From assembly GCA_910585745.1 (NCBI GenBank), contig CAJUFM010000050.1, forward strand, positions 1-16,925: 16,925 bases of DNA, read 5' to 3'. Positions 14,304-16,925 of this stretch are shown piece after piece. The notes under the pieces are model-generated. The model ran no database searches. It had not been told where the DNA came from and saw only the letters and a list, made by a program, of their open reading frames with translations. Source of the DNA: an uncultured Eubacterium sp. (lineage in GTDB: Bacteria; Bacillota; Clostridia; Lachnospirales; Lachnospiraceae). The position numbers were made by a program, and so were the translations under genes. Numbering within the stretch: the first letter of the stretch is position 1; each line of letters starts with the position of its first letter.

Positions 14304-14411
14304 CCGGGGAAATATGACAGGATTTGAAAGTATATGAGAATTTCTCCCTATATCTAATGTGCCGGGAAAGCCTGAAAATACGGGCTATACCGACATATAA
14401 GAATTTCTAAA

Positions 14412-14449
14412 GAGATAATCAAAAATTACCCATAGTTTTATAGTTAAAA
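14412..14449. other. Probable right end of the IME (attR region)
   Basis: GAGATAATCAA (14412-14422) is the reverse complement of the left terminal sequence, and TTTTATAGTTAAAA (14436-14449) nearly repeats the left flank. The gap from inverted repeat to flank is 13 nt here and 3 nt on the left, so the exact junction is unresolved. Confidence 0.45.
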
Positions 14450-14516
14450 AGCACCACTTTGTGACAGGATTAAGTCGAAGGACATAATCTACATAAAGGA
14501 AGGTGCTTTCTTTTTT
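14446..14516 (+). terminator. Long rod-like terminator hairpin, probably of the GH3 operon
   Basis: AAAGCACC (14448-14455) pairs with GGTGCTTT (14502-14509). Inside, CTTTGTG (14457-14463) pairs with CATAAAG (14492-14498), then GATTA-A-GTC with GAC-A-TAATC around a GAAG loop. About 23 pairs form an interrupted rod, and CTTTTTT follows. No gene lies directly upstream except int, on the far side of the element end. The rod may be the native terminator of the GH3 operon, cut off by the insertion. A small stable RNA is an alternative. Confidence 0.55.
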
Positions 14517-14566
14517 AAACAGTACACAGATGAATCAAGTGGAACGAGAATTTCGTTGTTTTTATC

Positions 14567-14595
14567 TTGACAGGAAATGGTATAAATGATATGTT
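14567..14595 (+). promoter_or_regulatory. Promoter of the GH43-like gene
   Basis: TTGACA (14567-14572), a 17-bp spacer and TATGTT (14590-14595) lie about 67 bp before the start codon. The -35 box is perfect, the -10 box 4/6. Confidence 0.55.
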
Positions 14596-14662
14596 TTTAA
14601 TTATCGGACTTTTCTAATATATTACCTCAAATGCAATGAAAAATGAAAGGAGTTGACGAAAT

Positions 14663-16925
14663 ATGAGGAGAAAAAGTTTACGTAATGTTTTTGCAAAAGC
14701 AATGTCAATTGCGCTGAGTGCAATGTTGTTATTGCAGCCAGTTGTATCAGTGCGGGCGGAATCACAGGAAAGCAGCATGATGCAGACAAGAAGTTTGGAA
14801 ACTTATGATTCGATTGACGGACTTTCTGGCGAAATTTTGTATGACACAGATGGAAACAGGGTCTATACCTGTGGAGGAGAGGTGCAGCAGGTCGAAGAGA
14901 ATGGTGAGACAAAATACTACTGGTATGGAGTAGACGACCTGAATGTTGGTCCCGGCTGGCAAAATAATAATCCAGGCATTCATCTGTACAGTTCTTCAGA
15001 TTTGTACAACTGGAAATATGAAGGTGTCATGTATAATGAAGCAGATGAAGTTTATGCACATCCGAAAATGCTATACAATGGAACGGAATATGTGATGTGG
15101 GTACCGACGGATAAGAGAGATGACGACGGAATAATAGTGTCCAACACGGTGAAAGTTGTTTCCAGCAAAAGTATCACAGGACCTTTTACTTTCGTAGAAG
15201 AAAAAAAGATAGATGGATTTGTCAATTTGTACGAAGATGAGCCAGGTACTGCGTATCTGATCCAGAGCGGTGATACGTCTGGTACTGCCGGTTCTGGAGG
15301 GATTAGCAAAACGAAACTGTCACCGGATTATAAGACGACGGTTGGCGAAACACAGCCATTGAAATTTTTTGGGAATCCGCTCACGAATACCGAAGGAGGT
15401 ATATTTAAGCAGAACGGTAAATATTATATCGTAAATGCAGGCATGAAAGAATATGCGTCGGCAGATTCCCTGGATGGCACGTGGACACGGTATGACTTGA
15501 AGATGTGGGATGGATCAGTTAAAAAGGATTTCTCATCCCATAACCAGACGAGTAATGCTTTCCGGATCAGAACAGGCGATTCAGACTTATGGGTCTGTGT
15601 GGGTGACAACGTGAACGATCCGGAATTGAATAAAGAGCCCAGATATATCTGGCTTCCGATCAAGTTTTTTGATGACGATGACAAGACGATCGCTCTTTGG
15701 GATCTGAGCAATTGGAAAATAGGGGACATCGAAGGGGTACAGCCGGAAGAGCCGGGCGAACCAGGAAGTTATGATAACATACCAGGTCTTTCGGGCAGAG
15801 TGTTATATGATACGGATGGAAGAAAGATATATGCCTGTGGAGGCGAGGTTCACGAGATTGTAGAAAACGGACAGAAAAAGTGGTACTGGTTTGGTGTAGA
15901 TGACTTGAACCGAGAAACAATGAATGAACATCCGGGTGTGCATCTTTATAGTTCGACAGATTTATATAATTGGGACTATGAAGGAGTTATGCTGAACGAG
16001 GATGGGGTTACATATGCGCATCCCAAAATTCTTTACAACGGAGAAGAATATGTGATGTGGGTATATTACAATATGTGGTCCGACTCAGTGGGAGGTATGC
16101 CGCCTACTATGAGCGGAGGCATAAAAGTTGCTACCAGTAAGAGCATAAAGGGACCGTTTACTGTAGTGCCAGATTCCGGTGTTGGGAATGAGAATGGATT
16201 TATTAATCTGTATGAGGAGAGCGAAGGGAATGGGTGGCTTATTTATACCGATTACAGTGCTACCAGTGGGAATCGTATGTTTAGGGCAAAATTGACGGAA
16301 GACTATACAGGAATTGAAGGAGAACCGCAGCCGTTCCAGTTCAGTTCAGGTGAACTTTCCAATGCCGAAGGTGGTATCTTTGAACGTAATGGAAAATATT
16401 ATATGGTCAATTCCGGTATGAAAGAATATGCGGTGGCGGATTCCTTTGATGGGGTATGGAAAAAGGATACGTTCACGATGTGGGACGGAACAGACCACAA
16501 GGACATACCTATGCCGAATCAGACGAGTCATGTGTTCCATGTGAAAACAGAGGAAGCGGATACCTATGTCTGTATGGGGGACAGTGTCGGTGGAGATTTG
16601 GCACCTACGGATCCAGTTTGCTACATCTGGCTGCCAATCGAATTTTTTGATGACGGAAGGATCGCATTGAAAGAAGAGAATGACTGGAAGATTGCCGGAA
16701 TGGAGTCGCAGAAGCCAGAGGCGACGCAGAAACCAGAGGCAACAAAAGCTCCAGAAGAAACAATGCCTCCGGAAGAGACAATGGTTCCAGAACAGACGGC
16801 GACACCGGAAGCAACCAAAACCCCAGAGCAGACGGCGGTGCCGGAAGCAACGGAAGCACCGGAGCAGACGGCGAAGCCAGAGGCGACCAAAACCCCGGAG
16901 CAGACAGCGAAGCCAGAGGCGACCA
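14663..16925 (+). CDS. Secreted protein with two tandem GH43-like propeller domains (3' end outside the window)
   Basis: ATG 14663 has AAAGGAG 10 nt upstream, and 754 residues are seen without a stop. A Sec signal peptide (1 to about 33, MRRKSLRNVFAKAMSIALSA, cut near VRA) precedes two homologous domains, about 47-355 and 369-679. Each contains the same ordered blocks: GLSGxxLYDTDG, YWYGVDDLN or YWFGVDDLN, HLYSSxDLYNW, YAHPKxLYNGxEYVMWV, EGGIFxxNGKYY, and YIWLPIxFFDD. These fit a five-bladed GH43-type fold, closest in my judgement to galactanase-like GH43 subfamilies. The Glu of EGGIF is a candidate catalytic acid in both copies. From residue 680 a Pro/Glu/Thr/Ala stalk with 12-residue repeats begins, the kind that spans the cell wall before further domains or an anchor. 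Whether both domains are active enzymes or one binds glycan is unknown. Confidence 0.75.
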   Translation, partial: MRRKSLRNVFAKAMSIALSAMLLLQPVVSVRAESQESSMMQTRSLETYDSIDGLSGEILYDTDGNRVYTCGGEVQQVEENGETKYYWYGVDDLNVGPGWQNNNPGIHLYSSSDLYNWKYEGVMYNEADEVYAHPKMLYNGTEYVMWVPTDKRDDDGIIVSNTVKVVSSKSITGPFTFVEEKKIDGFVNLYEDEPGTAYLIQSGDTSGTAGSGGISKTKLSPDYKTTVGETQPLKFFGNPLTNTEGGIFKQNGKYYIVNAGMKEYASADSLDGTWTRYDLKMWDGSVKKDFSSHNQTSNAFRIRTGDSDLWVCVGDNVNDPELNKEPRYIWLPIKFFDDDDKTIALWDLSNWKIGDIEGVQPEEPGEPGSYDNIPGLSGRVLYDTDGRKIYACGGEVHEIVENGQKKWYWFGVDDLNRETMNEHPGVHLYSSTDLYNWDYEGVMLNEDGVTYAHPKILYNGEEYVMWVYYNMWSDSVGGMPPTMSGGIKVATSKSIKGPFTVVPDSGVGNENGFINLYEESEGNGWLIYTDYSATSGNRMFRAKLTEDYTGIEGEPQPFQFSSGELSNAEGGIFERNGKYYMVNSGMKEYAVADSFDGVWKKDTFTMWDGTDHKDIPMPNQTSHVFHVKTEEADTYVCMGDSVGGDLAPTDPVCYIWLPIEFFDDGRIALKEENDWKIAGMESQKPEATQKPEATKAPEETMPPEETMVPEQTATPEATKTPEQTAVPEATEAPEQTAKPEATKTPEQTAKPEAT
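16805..16925 (+). repeat. 36-bp tandem repeat in the stalk of the GH43-like protein
   Basis: Units at 16805-16840, 16841-16876 and 16877-16912, plus a partial fourth, encode PEATKTPEQTAV, PEATEAPEQTAK, PEATKTPEQTAK and PEAT. Looser, related PEAT/PEET units precede from about 16711. Copy number may vary between strains. Confidence 0.85.

Noticed and set aside
1..16925. CRISPR array, tRNA or rRNA genes
   Set aside because: No regularly spaced repeats, no cloverleaf sequence and no rRNA-like stretch were seen; the only tandem repeats are the coding 36-bp units at 16805-16925.

Overview
The window looks like a chromosome segment from a gut Lachnospiraceae-type Firmicute. The grounds are strong AGGAGG-type ribosome binding sites, mixed GC (balanced in the sugar genes, AT-rich in some mobile cargo), an Rpn/PD-(D/E)XK gene of the kind common in Lachnospiraceae, a GPH symporter/HAD/GH3 operon, and a Tn916-type recombination module. 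Species cannot be fixed from the sequence.

Layout. (1) Positions 1-1620: a minus-strand remnant resembling the C-terminus of an XRE regulator; a strong promoter with a palindrome in its spacer; and an rpn locus. The rpn locus has an 11-codon leader peptide whose stop abuts the rpn start. The rpn frame is broken near its 3' end, and the downstream C-terminal piece keeps its own strong ribosome binding site. A patchwork of rpn-derived repeat and small palindromes follows, then a terminator. (2) Positions 1747-5758: a tight three-gene operon for a GPH-family sugar symporter, a HAD-family hydrolase and a cytoplasmic GH3 glycosidase. (3) About 5820-14440: an integrated mobile element of about 8.6 kb. 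Its left end is about 0.9 kb of non-coding, strongly structured DNA. Cargo follows: a secreted Ig-like (BIG2) protein, two unrecognised small proteins and a convergent XRE-like regulator. The mobility module comes next: a small orf22/23-position protein, an FtsK-like coupling ATPase, a Rep_trans/MobT-type initiator, Xis and a Tn916-like Int. No type IV secretion genes are present, so it is best read as an integrative and mobilizable element (IME) that would need a helper ICE. (4) Positions 14440-16925: a rod-like terminator that probably once ended the GH3 operon, then the start of a large secreted protein with two tandem GH43-like propellers and a Pro/Glu/Thr/Ala repeat stalk. That gene runs off the window.

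How the parts fit. The GPH-HAD-GH3 operon would import a glycoside and cleave it inside the cell; the GH43-like protein would act outside on a polysaccharide or glycan. The IME appears to have inserted between the GH3 stop codon and its terminator. Its Int arm-type sites (TTACTACT pairs) lie at both ends in the same orientation. A 17-bp sequence next to the left arm sites recurs inverted in the xis-int leader, overlapping the likely int promoter, which suggests shared control of excision and int expression.

Most notable for follow-up: the split rpn with a retained internal start (resembling intragenic-antitoxin Rpn systems) and its coupled leader peptide; the shared 17-bp site at the IME end and int leader; the structured IME left end; and the duplicated GH43-like protein.
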